Below are positions 34,976 through 43,014 of a DNA stretch of 64,000 bases, one piece after another (the stretch's first letter is position 1; every line of letters begins with the position of its first letter). The notes beneath the pieces were generated by a model that saw only the letters and a program-made list of their open reading frames with translations, searched no databases and had not been told where the DNA came from. The position numbers were made by a program, and so were the translations under genes. The stretch is taken from NCBI GenBank assembly GCA_902373515.1, contig CABKML010000002.1, forward strand, positions 1 to 64,000, given 5' to 3'. Origin of the DNA: an uncultured Eubacteriales bacterium (GTDB lineage Bacteria; Bacillota; Clostridia; Saccharofermentanales; Fastidiosipilaceae).

Positions 34976-35938
34976 ATGAAGAAAATTATCACATTGGCTT
35001 TGGCTGCTGTAATGACATTAGGTTTGACAGTATTGCCGAAGGCAGATAAGACACCTGAAGAAGCTTATTCAGATGGAGAGAAAACTGTTGCTGAAAAGGA
35101 AACTGCTGTTAAAACAGCTAAAGCTGAATTAACATTAGCTGAGACCGAATTGTCAGTTGCTGAACAAAAATTAGCAGCTAAAAACGGCCAAAATGATGCC
35201 CAAGAAAAGCAAAATGTTAAAACTGCTAAAGAAACTGTTGCTACTAAGAAAGAAGCATATGAAAAAGCAGTTAAAGCTTTGAACGAGGCAAAGGAAGCTC
35301 TTTCTAAGCTTGAATACACATATGTTACAATCAAGGACGAGAGAACAGGCAAGTTCTTGGCTAAAGAAGTTGTTGTTAAGAGCGGTACTTACACAGTTGA
35401 CGAATTGATGGTAGCTACAGGCGCTGACAAGAATGCTGAACACGGTTGGTTATTGGCTGACAAGCAATCCAAGTATGTTACAGTTTCAGGCCGTCATACA
35501 ACAGTAACTGTTAAGGTTGCTACTAAAGTTCAAATCAAAATTTTCCCTGTTGATGAAGACGGTCGTTCATTAGGTCACGCTTTCGACGCTACTGCTGACG
35601 TAGCTGCAGACTTCACTACAGCTATGGACGTTGCTCCGAAGGAATTGACATTCGAAGGTAAGATTGTTGAGAACTTGGGCGTTAACGGTTACTTCATATT
35701 GGCAGATGTTGATGCTAACCACAAGCATTATTACATCAACGAATACACAAAGGGTGGCGTTATGGAATTGACAGCTGTTTACACAAAGGCTCCAGCCAAG
35801 AAGTACACAGGTAAAGAAGGTAAGAAGGGCACAAAGAACGGCCAAGTCGGTAAGACTGGTGAAGTTGCTACAGTTGCTACAGGTATCGGTGCTTTGATGA
35901 CATTAGCCGGTGTAGTAGTTGCTACAAAGCGTCATTAA
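34976..35938 (+). CDS. Abundant-type secreted surface protein with VGKTGE tail
   Basis: Unknown family, 320 residues. A signal peptide (MKKIITLALAAVMTLGLTV, cleavage near residues 22-24) is followed by an Ala/Glu/Lys coiled coil (about 25-105). Two beta-type domains come next, and last a C-terminal sorting-like signal: GQVGKTGEVA (289-298), a hydrophobic stretch and KRH. The layout mimics LPxTG proteins but LP is replaced by VG. GGAGG 8 bases upstream selects ATG 34976 over ATG 34961. Codons are restricted almost to the GCT/GTT/ACA/AAG set, suggesting very high expression. The domains resemble those of the protein at 36352. Confidence 0.75.
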   Translation: MKKIITLALAAVMTLGLTVLPKADKTPEEAYSDGEKTVAEKETAVKTAKAELTLAETELSVAEQKLAAKNGQNDAQEKQNVKTAKETVATKKEAYEKAVKALNEAKEALSKLEYTYVTIKDERTGKFLAKEVVVKSGTYTVDELMVATGADKNAEHGWLLADKQSKYVTVSGRHTTVTVKVATKVQIKIFPVDEDGRSLGHAFDATADVAADFTTAMDVAPKELTFEGKIVENLGVNGYFILADVDANHKHYYINEYTKGGVMELTAVYTKAPAKKYTGKEGKKGTKNGQVGKTGEVATVATGIGALMTLAGVVVATKRH

Positions 35939-35974
35939 TTGTCGAACAGACAGGAAGTTCGCTGAACTATAACA

Positions 35975-36034
35975 GCCGCCTCTAAGGCGTTAAACAAGAG
36001 TTGATGAGAAGACACCGCCTCAGGCGGTGTTTTC
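35975..36034 (+). repeat. Hairpin plus terminator unit, first copy
   Basis: GCCGCCTCTAAGGCGTTAAA at 35975-35994 is itself able to fold (CGCCT/AGGCG). A terminator follows, with ACACCGCC (36012-36019) pairing with GGCGGTGT (36023-36030), then TTTC. The 20-base element recurs exactly 83 bases later. This ends the gene at 34976. Confidence 0.8.
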
Positions 36035-36057
36035 TTATTTACCGGAATAATTCATTT

Positions 36058-36115
36058 GCCGCCTCTAAGGCGTTAAAGTAGATAAGAAGGCACTGCTTCA
36101 GGCGGTGCCTTTTTT
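36058..36115 (+). repeat. Hairpin plus terminator unit, second copy
   Basis: An identical GCCGCCTCTAAGGCGTTAAA (36058-36077) is followed by a second terminator: GGCACTGC (36089-36096) pairs with GCGGTGCC (36102-36109), with one G-T wobble, then six T. Two tandem terminators would insulate the next gene from the strongly expressed one. The rest of the 35939-36351 gap is AT-rich and holds no gene. Confidence 0.8.
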
Positions 36116-36250
36116 CGCTTAAATGCAGCGCTGTAATTGGCGGCTGTTGCTGCCCGCCTGCATTACACCACTATTACAAAAAACGGCGAATTTTGCATAA
36201 TTGAGACAAAATGCTGCGAAATATTAGGCTTATATTATAGTTTGCAAACA

Positions 36251-36282
36251 GCCCGAAATTTCGGGCAAAATCGTGTTATATT
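36251..36282 (+). promoter_or_regulatory. Palindromic operator-like site near the 36352 promoter
   Basis: GCCCGAAATTTCGGGC (36251-36266) is a perfect 16-base palindrome. TATATT (36277-36282) downstream could be a -10 box, in which case the palindrome covers the -35 region. Without a T run it is not a terminator. A regulator binding site is the simplest reading, but no regulator is identified. Confidence 0.45.
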
Positions 36283-36351
36283 GTAGTTGTAGTTAAGTTG
36301 CTCCGACAGGACATATTCTCTGAAGCAACTTTATCTTTGGAGGTAGGTAAA

Positions 36352-37140
36352 ATGAAACGTATTTTAACAGCAACCATGGCGATGGCGCTAACTGCCTGGT
36401 TAAGCATTTATCCACAAGCTGCGTCCAACAACGGTGCAGTACATCTTAACGCTCCGCAAGCAGGACAGACTGCAACCTTAAACGGTGCAAGCACTAATAA
36501 GAAGGCCGGTACGGCAACAGTGAAGGTTGTTGATATTGCCAGCAATCAGGATGTAGCTAACTTCAATATTACAGAAGGTGTATACACACCGGCGGAATTA
36601 CTGGCCAAGAGCGGATTGAACGGTTATGTTTTGGCAGAACGGCAGACAATGCCTTTTGTCGGCGGCAAACTGGAAGTTAAGGCAGGGAATATCAATGTTT
36701 TGGCAGTTTCCAAGGTTATTGCTATTAACGTTGAAGCTTATGATGTTAACGGTAATCGTTTAGGCGTTTACAGCACAACTGTCAGCCGCAATTATATCAG
36801 CGTTCACGGCTTTGTCACCGCTTTGACGGTAGCTAATCCGAGTATGGTGGTAGAAGCAGGATCCAACTTGCCGGCGAATTTGCTCGGTTATTATGCTTTA
36901 GCAAACGATGCCCGTAACCAACAGCCTCAGAAGTCCGAACAATGGGCTAACAATATTGATGCTGCTCCGGCCTTTACAGTTAAAGCTTATTATGTGAAGA
37001 CGACAGCTCCGCAAAATAACGGTGCCGCTTCGACTATGAAACAGGGTCAGGTCGGCAAGACCGGTGAAGTTGCCGGTGTTGTCAGCGGCTTCGGTTTGCT
37101 TTTGACTTTGGCTGCTGCTGCTTGCAGTAAGCGCAAGTAA
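36352..37140 (+). CDS. Secreted surface protein with VGKTGE tail, paralogue of 34976
   Basis: Unknown family, 262 residues. Signal peptide MKRILTATMAMALTAWLS, then a short Ala/Asn-rich stretch and two beta-type domains. The C-terminal signal is GQVGKTGEVA (232-241), then a hydrophobic segment and CSKRK. Resemblance to 34976: TEGVYTPAELLAKSGLNGYV aligns with KSGTYTVDELMVATGADK, VNGNRLGVYSTT with EDGRSLGHAFDAT, and FTVKAYYVKTTAP with MELTAVYTKAPA. The coiled-coil segment of the first protein is absent. GGAGG selects ATG 36352; the frame upstream from 36298 has no ribosome-binding site. A terminator follows. Confidence 0.75.
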   Translation: MKRILTATMAMALTAWLSIYPQAASNNGAVHLNAPQAGQTATLNGASTNKKAGTATVKVVDIASNQDVANFNITEGVYTPAELLAKSGLNGYVLAERQTMPFVGGKLEVKAGNINVLAVSKVIAINVEAYDVNGNRLGVYSTTVSRNYISVHGFVTALTVANPSMVVEAGSNLPANLLGYYALANDARNQQPQKSEQWANNIDAAPAFTVKAYYVKTTAPQNNGAASTMKQGQVGKTGEVAGVVSGFGLLLTLAAAACSKRK

Positions 37141-37172
37141 TTTTTTAACTAGCGTTCATATTAATTTATCCG

Positions 37173-37208
37173 CGCCTCGGGAATGTCCTTTTCCTGAGGC
37201 GTTTTTTT
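37173..37208 (+). terminator. Terminator after the 36352 gene
   Basis: CGCCTCGGGAA pairs with TTCCTGAGGCG (one G-T wobble), followed by seven T residues. Confidence 0.92.
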
Positions 37209-37288
37209 GTGCTATACTACCAAAATAAAGGTCAAAAGCGCAGGCTTTTCTATGAGTTTTGTAATAATTAGATAGGACAGGTGAGAAA

Positions 37289-37384
37289 GTGGCTCTTAAT
37301 CCCTTTGGTTTTTCTTTTTCCGACGAACCGGATATAGGATTGCAGATTGACTCATTTATCAAAAATATTTTAATCATTAAATAA
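37289..37384 (+). CDS. Possible 31-residue peptide or gene remnant
   Basis: GTG at 37289 follows AGGTGAG by a few bases and opens a 31-codon frame (MALNPFGFSFSDEPDIGLQI...). It lies at the left border of the AT-richer block, after a terminator. It could be the truncated start of a lost gene or chance. No homologue recognised. Confidence 0.3.
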   Translation: MALNPFGFSFSDEPDIGLQIDSFIKNILIIK

Positions 37385-37444
37385 TTTATGCTTTATTCAG
37401 ACTAAAATTTATATACGGTCTGAAAATATGCATTATGCACAAAA

Positions 37445-37530
37445 TAAGCGCTTAAAAAAGAAAAAAGATGTGAGATTTTACCTGAAAATATAATATAAAT
37501 ACTAAATTGTGCTATAATCAAAAATATAAT
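37445..37530 (+). promoter_or_regulatory. Upstream control region of the AT-rich operon
   Basis: TAAGCGCTTA (37445-37454) is a perfect palindrome with the central CG typical of LacI-family and CcpA (cre) operators. Three TATAAT boxes follow at 37489-37494, 37513-37518 and 37525-37530, none with a clear -35. Control by a sugar-responsive LacI-type repressor or catabolite repression is an inference. Confidence 0.4.
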
Positions 37531-37556
37531 GTAATGGTGGGATTGGAGATTAATTT

Positions 37557-39008
37557 ATGAGAAAAAAATTAAATGTTGGTGTTTATTTACTTTTTTTAAT
37601 AGGTTTCCTTTGCTCCGCTTTTAGTGTTCAAGTTGCGGCGGAATATTCTATTAATATTTCTATTCCTTCAAAAGAACAAGCTTGTGTTATACCTCCCGGT
37701 AAAGATTTTTATGTTTTGGGAGACTTATATGGTGTCAATACTAAAGATAATTTAACTTTAACAGTGGATTTACTCACGTTAAAAGGTGATGCTGTACGCA
37801 GCTTTAGGTCAACTTCATTTCATAAGCCGGAAAATACGAACGTTAATTATAAATTTCTTAGCTATTATGCCGGAACAGATCGCAGACCGTTATATAGTTC
37901 TTTGATGCCGGACTTAGTATATGACAGAAATAATCCGGATACATTTAAAGATGCTTGGCGTAAAATTTGCTTTGATACACACCATTTTGCCGTTTTAGTT
38001 TCAGGTGGAGCATATAATAGAGATCTAAATCTTAATTCTGAGCGGGGAAATAGTTGGAAAATACTTCCCGAAGGAGAGTATAAGATTGTGGTTAAGCTGC
38101 TTAAAGATGGCTCAGAAGTAGCAAAAAACGTAAAAAATATAAAAATTGGAGTCAGCAAGGACATTGCATGTTTTCGTTTTTCTCCGGCTAATCATTACCG
38201 CCAAATTGAAAAATATGCGAAAAGAAATGGCATAAAAATTCTTTCGGATCCTTTAGTGGGATTTTGGCATCCTGCTGATAATTTTTCAGAATTTCATAAT
38301 AGTTCTCTGTTTGCAGAAATATTGCCGAAATGGCGTTGGAACGACTTAACTGAATATCAAAACAATCATATCCATTTGTTTGATTATAATATTTCTGAAA
38401 CTTCAGCAACTTATCAGGTGGAAATAGGTACAGCTCAAAAGCAAGGAATTATTGAAAACAATGATAGATTTACGTCATATTATTATAGTTATGGCGAGCC
38501 ACAGATAGAAGGTGCTAAGTCGGCTGAAATTTTAAAGTTTAATCGTGATGAATTTTTAGCTTTAACTAGATTGGATCTTAATAGTGATGGTAATGATAAT
38601 ATGCTGGAACCGAGCAAGTTGAAAAAATCTACTTCAATATTATCACCCAAAGAGAATGAAATTATTTCTGTTGGTCGAAAATTTGCTATTACCGGTTTAG
38701 TTAAGCCTATTCAAAATGTGCAATCTTCTATAATTAGCAATTCTGATAATACTTTTGATTTTAAACACCGCTTGTCTGCAGTGCGTTATATCATCAGTAA
38801 GGGAAATCAGAAAGAAATTATAATTAAGAATATCGGCTTAACACGTGTATTAGAAGGCAGAAAGAGACAATCAATATTGGAATTTGAGCATGAGTTTAAG
38901 TTAGACTCTAAATGGCGTGGAAATGTGGAATTAAGAGCAGAGGCGCTTGATGAAACAGGCAAAACTTATCATTCCAGACCTGTGAAACTTAAATTACAGA
39001 TTGCATAG
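37557..39008 (+). CDS. Hypothetical secreted protein
   Basis: No family recognised. The 483-residue product begins with a clear signal peptide (MRKKLNVGVYLLFLIGFLC, cleavage near VAA-EYS). It has no C-terminal membrane anchor, so it is probably released or wall-associated. The first third contains beta-type sequence (FYVLGDLYGVNTKDNLTLTV) that could be an Ig-like fold; the C-terminal third again looks like a beta-sandwich (ISVGRKFAITGLV). It is the first gene of the AT-richer block, with a ribosome-binding site TTGGAGAT, and is followed with an 8-base overlap by another unknown gene. The AT-rich codon use differs from the flanking operons. Confidence 0.7.
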   Translation: MRKKLNVGVYLLFLIGFLCSAFSVQVAAEYSINISIPSKEQACVIPPGKDFYVLGDLYGVNTKDNLTLTVDLLTLKGDAVRSFRSTSFHKPENTNVNYKFLSYYAGTDRRPLYSSLMPDLVYDRNNPDTFKDAWRKICFDTHHFAVLVSGGAYNRDLNLNSERGNSWKILPEGEYKIVVKLLKDGSEVAKNVKNIKIGVSKDIACFRFSPANHYRQIEKYAKRNGIKILSDPLVGFWHPADNFSEFHNSSLFAEILPKWRWNDLTEYQNNHIHLFDYNISETSATYQVEIGTAQKQGIIENNDRFTSYYYSYGEPQIEGAKSAEILKFNRDEFLALTRLDLNSDGNDNMLEPSKLKKSTSILSPKENEIISVGRKFAITGLVKPIQNVQSSIISNSDNTFDFKHRLSAVRYIISKGNQKEIIIKNIGLTRVLEGRKRQSILEFEHEFKLDSKWRGNVELRAEALDETGKTYHSRPVKLKLQIA

Positions 39009-39015
39009 AAAATGT

Positions 39016-39495
39016 ATGATGGAAAAATCACTTAATTGGATGAATGGGTTTAACAACATCTTGCAGAAGTATAAATTGAATTTTGACCCTGTAGATATTT
39101 TCTTTCTAGCTTTGAGCGTGTATGGTATTTGCTCAGATACTAAAGAAGCGGAAGAGTCTGTTACAGATTATTTGCAGAATAAAGCTAAAGAATTGTCTAA
39201 TGTGAATAGGATTTGGGAGCAAGCTGTATTTGCTTATTTATGGCATAATATTAATTATCAAGTGGCATTGGCTTGGGAGAGATTCTGTTTTGTTCGCGGT
39301 GTTGTTTTATTCACAGTGGATAAATTGGATCAACTGCGTAGAGGATATATATGCCAAAATAATTTTGAACGTAACATATGTAGAATATTATTTGAATTGG
39401 ATAACGTTAATGACTTAGATGAGCAGCTAAAGTATTTAAATGATTATGAATATCGATCAATTAAAGAAAAAATTGCTGTATTTTGTCCAAATTGA
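39016..39495 (+). CDS. Hypothetical helical protein
   Basis: No family recognised. About 160 residues, mostly alpha-helical by composition, with no signal peptide or membrane segment. Landmarks: FDPVDIFFLALSVYGICSD, WEQAVFAYLWHNINYQVALA. The frame is open from 39001 (TTG), overlapping the upstream gene; ATG 39016 and ATG 39019 are the likely starts, neither with a strong ribosome-binding site. Its stop lies 23 bases before the next start codon, so it is probably part of the same operon. I cannot suggest a function. Confidence 0.6.
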   Translation: MMEKSLNWMNGFNNILQKYKLNFDPVDIFFLALSVYGICSDTKEAEESVTDYLQNKAKELSNVNRIWEQAVFAYLWHNINYQVALAWERFCFVRGVVLFTVDKLDQLRRGYICQNNFERNICRILFELDNVNDLDEQLKYLNDYEYRSIKEKIAVFCPN

Positions 39496-39518
39496 ATAGG
39501 ATAGAAGGGCTTATTGTT

Positions 39519-40445
39519 ATGATTTTAACCACATCAACGAATTTGTGTTGGGAACGTCCGGATAGATCTATTATGCCTTTAGAGAAGGCAATTCCACTTT
39601 TGGCTCAGGCCGGTTTTAAAATTTTAGATATGAATTTTTATGATTGGGCTTTACCCGGCTCGCCGTTTTTAACTTCAAACTGGCGTAGTTGGATTGATTC
39701 TGTTAAAAGAACAGCGGAACAAAATGGTGTTAGTTTTATCCAAGGACATGCTTATACTTTTGATTATGCCGCTTTATCTGAAGAGAGTAGCGAATATCAG
39801 TCTCAACAGGAATTAGTCGAGCGCTCACTTGACTGCTTAGCAATATTAGGAACTAAAGTTTGTGTAACCCATCCTTCTACTCGTAGAACTATTCATTTGG
39901 TTAAAGATTCTAAGTCTTTGGCTTTTAGATATATGAAACGATTGGCGGATTATGCAGAGAAGTATGGAATGAGAATTGCAGTTGAAAATATGTGCGATAA
40001 ATTTTCTCCATATCAGCGAAAGTATTTTGTAAGTTTTGAAGAGATTTCTGATTTCTTTGATACGGTTAATGATTCGCGGCTTGGTTTGTGTTGGGATTTT
40101 GAACATGGATTATTGATGCGACATCAGCAAGAGGAAATCCTTTATGAGTTAAAAAAAGTGTTGATTGCTACTCACGTTTCAGATAGCCTGAGTAATGTAG
40201 ATACGGATTTGATGCACGTTCCTCCTTTTTTTGGCAGAGGTAATAATTGGGGCTCCATTATGCCTGTTTTACATAAAATTGGGTATAAAGGTTGCTTTAG
40301 TTTTGAATCTCATAATTTTACTAATTGGTTACCGGATGAAGTTCTAGTTACAGGACTTGAGTTGTGTCATCAAATTGGCCAAAAGTTATTTTGCCTGGCC
40401 GACTCTTCCACTTTGATTGTCGACGATAGTAATAATGGCAGGTGA
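39519..40445 (+). CDS. Sugar phosphate isomerase/epimerase (xylose isomerase-like TIM barrel)
   Basis: The 308-residue protein shows the AP-endonuclease-2-like barrel: the N-terminal ILTTSTNLCW, HPSTRRTI, YGMRIAVENMCDKF with the Glu metal ligand, LGLCWDFEHGLL with the Asp/His ligands, THVSDSLSNVDTDLMHVPPF, and FSFESHNFTNW with a C-terminal Glu. Enzymes of this family isomerise, epimerise or dehydrate sugars and inositols. AGAAGGG 9 bases upstream selects ATG 39519 rather than TTG 39483. Neighbours (HAD phosphatase, sugar-type ABC importer, nucleoside hydrolase) support a role in sugar catabolism, substrate unknown. Confidence 0.8.
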   Translation: MILTTSTNLCWERPDRSIMPLEKAIPLLAQAGFKILDMNFYDWALPGSPFLTSNWRSWIDSVKRTAEQNGVSFIQGHAYTFDYAALSEESSEYQSQQELVERSLDCLAILGTKVCVTHPSTRRTIHLVKDSKSLAFRYMKRLADYAEKYGMRIAVENMCDKFSPYQRKYFVSFEEISDFFDTVNDSRLGLCWDFEHGLLMRHQQEEILYELKKVLIATHVSDSLSNVDTDLMHVPPFFGRGNNWGSIMPVLHKIGYKGCFSFESHNFTNWLPDEVLVTGLELCHQIGQKLFCLADSSTLIVDDSNNGR

Positions 40446-40448
40446 ATA

Positions 40449-41246
40449 ATGGTTTTATATGATCTAGTTGCTTGTGACATTGATGGTACTTTACTTGATC
40501 ATGATGAGCAATTGACGGATGTTCATCAACAACTGAAGCAATTTATTAAACTGAAAAAAATTCCTTTTACATTCGTTTCCGGTAGATCTTGGCCGGGTTT
40601 GAAGAAATTAATTGATTTTTTTGAGCCGGAACTTCCTGTGCTGGGGAATAATGGTGGTACAGCCTATTACAATGAAAGGGTACTTTGGACACATTCATTT
40701 TCAGCACAACCTTTGTGGCAAGCTATTTGGACAGCTTCTCAACTTGATATGTTGATCGTTTATACTGTAGGTATGAATGAATATGCTTATAAGTATAATG
40801 ACTATTTACAAAATCAAATAGACCGTTTTGATCGTTATAAAACCATTTGGACAGCGAATAGAACTGAATGGTCGAGACTAAATTTGGATAAAATTATGAT
40901 TATTGATCCCCAAAAACCGGGTCGAATAGATTCGGTATTGAAGACAATTCCCATTAATTTTAGAGAAAAACTAAATATTATTCGTTATAATGATCGCTCT
41001 GTGGATATAACTGCGGCACAATCCGATAAAGCTTTAGGATTGAAAGATTTGATGGAATATTTAGGTGCTAAAAGCGCAATTGCATGTGGCGATGATCTTA
41101 ATGACGTGGATTTTTTGAAAGCTGCCGACTTAGGAATAGCTGTTGCTAATGCACATCCTGATTTGTGCTCGGTGGCAGATGTTTTGTGCGAGAAAAAAGG
41201 AGCAGAAGGAATACTGAATTGCTTACGAAAAATATATGAATCGTAA
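40449..41246 (+). CDS. Cof-type HAD-superfamily phosphatase
   Basis: Hydrolyses phosphorylated small molecules in the cytosol. The 265-residue protein shows HAD motif I DIDGTLLDHD, motif II FVSGRSW, a C2-type cap, the late ITAAQSDKALGLKDL (motif III Lys) and motif IV AIACGDDLNDVDFLKAA. It starts 3 bases after the epimerase gene and overlaps or abuts the permease gene. In sugar operons such phosphatases remove phosphate from intermediates or by-products. Confidence 0.85.
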   Translation: MVLYDLVACDIDGTLLDHDEQLTDVHQQLKQFIKLKKIPFTFVSGRSWPGLKKLIDFFEPELPVLGNNGGTAYYNERVLWTHSFSAQPLWQAIWTASQLDMLIVYTVGMNEYAYKYNDYLQNQIDRFDRYKTIWTANRTEWSRLNLDKIMIIDPQKPGRIDSVLKTIPINFREKLNIIRYNDRSVDITAAQSDKALGLKDLMEYLGAKSAIACGDDLNDVDFLKAADLGIAVANAHPDLCSVADVLCEKKGAEGILNCLRKIYES

Positions 41247-41271
41247 ATTAGGGTTAAGAGAGGTATTTAGT

Positions 41272-42138
41272 TTGAATATAACTGTTAAGCGTAAAATTGA
41301 ACCTTATTTGTGGTTGGCACCAAGTTTTGTGCTGTTTGCTTTATTTGTCTTTTATCCATTCTTTATTACGCTTTATAAGAGCTTTTATATTGTTGATTCA
41401 TTGGGAGCGGTACGCAAGTTTGTTGGTGCCGGTAACTACTTATACATCTTGAAGGATAAGGAGTTTATACAGGCAATTTTGAACACACTGTATTTTGCAT
41501 TGTTGACTGTACCTGCTTCGAAAATTATAGGATTATTATTAGCGATGCTGGCTTATCATAAACATAAATTGTCAATTTTGTATGAAACAAGTTTTGCTAT
41601 TCCGATGACTATCGCTTCTTCGACTGCAGCTATGATTTTTCAGTTATTATATGTACCGACTTTAGGTTTTATAAATGGGATTACAGGGTTGCAAATAAGG
41701 TGGTTAACTGATCCTAAAGTAGCTATGTTTTCTATTGCTTTGATTCAAATATGGTTGTCATCAGGATATGCTTTTGTTTTCTTATTATCCGCTGTTAGAA
41801 ATATTCCTGAAGCAGTATTGGAAAGTGCTTCTATAGATGGAGCAACCGGCTGGCGAAAAATGATATTCATTATATTACCTTTGATTTCACCAACTATGTT
41901 TTATTTAATAGTCATGGATATTCCCTTTAGTATTATGATGGTAAGTTTGAACAACGTTTTGACGCAGGGCGGTCCTAATAATTCAACTATGACCGTGATG
42001 TTGTATATTTATAATCAAATTGCTTTAGTAGGAAACAATACTTATGCAAATGCCGCAACGATGATTGCTTTTATAATTACACTGGGATTTATTTTATTAG
42101 GATTTGCATTTGAAAAGAAAGGAGTTCATTATCAATGA
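41272..42138 (+). CDS. Sugar-type ABC transporter permease (MalF-like, CUT1)
   Basis: Integral membrane subunit of an ABC importer. Six transmembrane segments; the N-terminus KRKIEPYLWLAPSFVLFALF is typical of the MalF/UgpA group. The cytoplasmic EAA loop reads EAVLESASIDGATGWRKMIF, the docking site for the ATPase. TTG 41272 is preceded by AGAGAGGT at 7 bases; an in-frame ATG at 41236 overlaps the phosphatase gene but lacks a ribosome-binding site, so the start is open. The next permease gene overlaps its stop. Confidence 0.88.
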   Translation: MNITVKRKIEPYLWLAPSFVLFALFVFYPFFITLYKSFYIVDSLGAVRKFVGAGNYLYILKDKEFIQAILNTLYFALLTVPASKIIGLLLAMLAYHKHKLSILYETSFAIPMTIASSTAAMIFQLLYVPTLGFINGITGLQIRWLTDPKVAMFSIALIQIWLSSGYAFVFLLSAVRNIPEAVLESASIDGATGWRKMIFIILPLISPTMFYLIVMDIPFSIMMVSLNNVLTQGGPNNSTMTVMLYIYNQIALVGNNTYANAATMIAFIITLGFILLGFAFEKKGVHYQ

Positions 42139-42959
42139 TTAGGCAAAAATTAAATAACTATATTTACCAGATGTTCTGCTTGCTCGTTGCTTTTGTTGTT
42201 ATTTTCCCAATTTTATATGCTGTTTTTGTATCTTTTATGAGACCTGAGGACATCTTGACCAATCCTCCGCACTTTTTTCCGGTGAGTTTTACTTTAGATA
42301 ATTATAAAGAAGCTTTTTCCAGGACTTTGTTAGGCAGATATATTTTTAATTCATTCGTTGTAGCTATGATTTCCAGCTGCTCCAGAATTGTACTGGGTGC
42401 AATGGCTGCGTATGCTTTTGTGTTTTTTGAATTTAAAGGTAAGAAAATACTTTTTATGTTGGCTTTATGTACAATGATGGTTCCGACCGAAGTGGTTATG
42501 GTATCTAATTTTACAACCGTGTCACGATTGGGTTTAATTAATACTTATTTAGGTATATGTGTCGTGTTTTTGGTATCAGCTAATAATATTTTTATTATTA
42601 GACAGTATTTTATGTCAATAGATAAGTCGTTGTGGGAAGTAGCGCAGATTGATGGATGTACTAGATTTAAGTTTTTTAGTAGAATTTTATTACCCGTTGC
42701 TAAGCCGATAATAATTACAATTTTTTTATCTTCATTCGTTAATTTGTGGAATCAATATGTTTGGCCCTTAGTTGTAACTAATAGAAATGAAATGAGGACA
42801 ATTCAAGTCGGTATTACGATGCTTAAGGACCGTGAATCAACAGCTTTTGGCCCGGTAATGGCCGGTGTAGTTGTTTCTTTAGTTTTTACCGCTTTAATTT
42901 TTGCTTTATTCCAACGTAAAATTGTAGCAGGGATGATGTCAGGTTCTGCTAAAGGATGA
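42135..42959 (+). CDS. Sugar-type ABC transporter permease (MalG-like, CUT1)
   Basis: 274 residues with six hydrophobic segments. The EAA loop is KSLWEVAQIDGCTRFKFFSR and IFPILYAVFVSFMRPEDILT near the N-terminus matches MalG/LacG permeases. AAGGAG inside the upstream gene serves its ATG at 42135, and the genes overlap by 4 bases. Together with the upstream permease it forms the membrane channel. No ATPase gene is present in this cluster. Confidence 0.9.
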   Translation: MIRQKLNNYIYQMFCLLVAFVVIFPILYAVFVSFMRPEDILTNPPHFFPVSFTLDNYKEAFSRTLLGRYIFNSFVVAMISSCSRIVLGAMAAYAFVFFEFKGKKILFMLALCTMMVPTEVVMVSNFTTVSRLGLINTYLGICVVFLVSANNIFIIRQYFMSIDKSLWEVAQIDGCTRFKFFSRILLPVAKPIIITIFLSSFVNLWNQYVWPLVVTNRNEMRTIQVGITMLKDRESTAFGPVMAGVVVSLVFTALIFALFQRKIVAGMMSGSAKG

Positions 42960-43014
42960 ATATTTAATTAAATTATTAAATGCCTCTTGTAGGGGTAGAA
43001 AGGTAATAAATTAT

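Noticed and set aside
35975-36115. Repeated 20-base element considered as a CRISPR or IS end
   Set aside because: Only two copies, each linked to a terminator; no target-site duplication, transposase or spacers.
36251-36266. GCCCGAAATTTCGGGC as a terminator
   Set aside because: No loop of realistic size and no T run; it lies upstream of a gene, so an operator is more likely.
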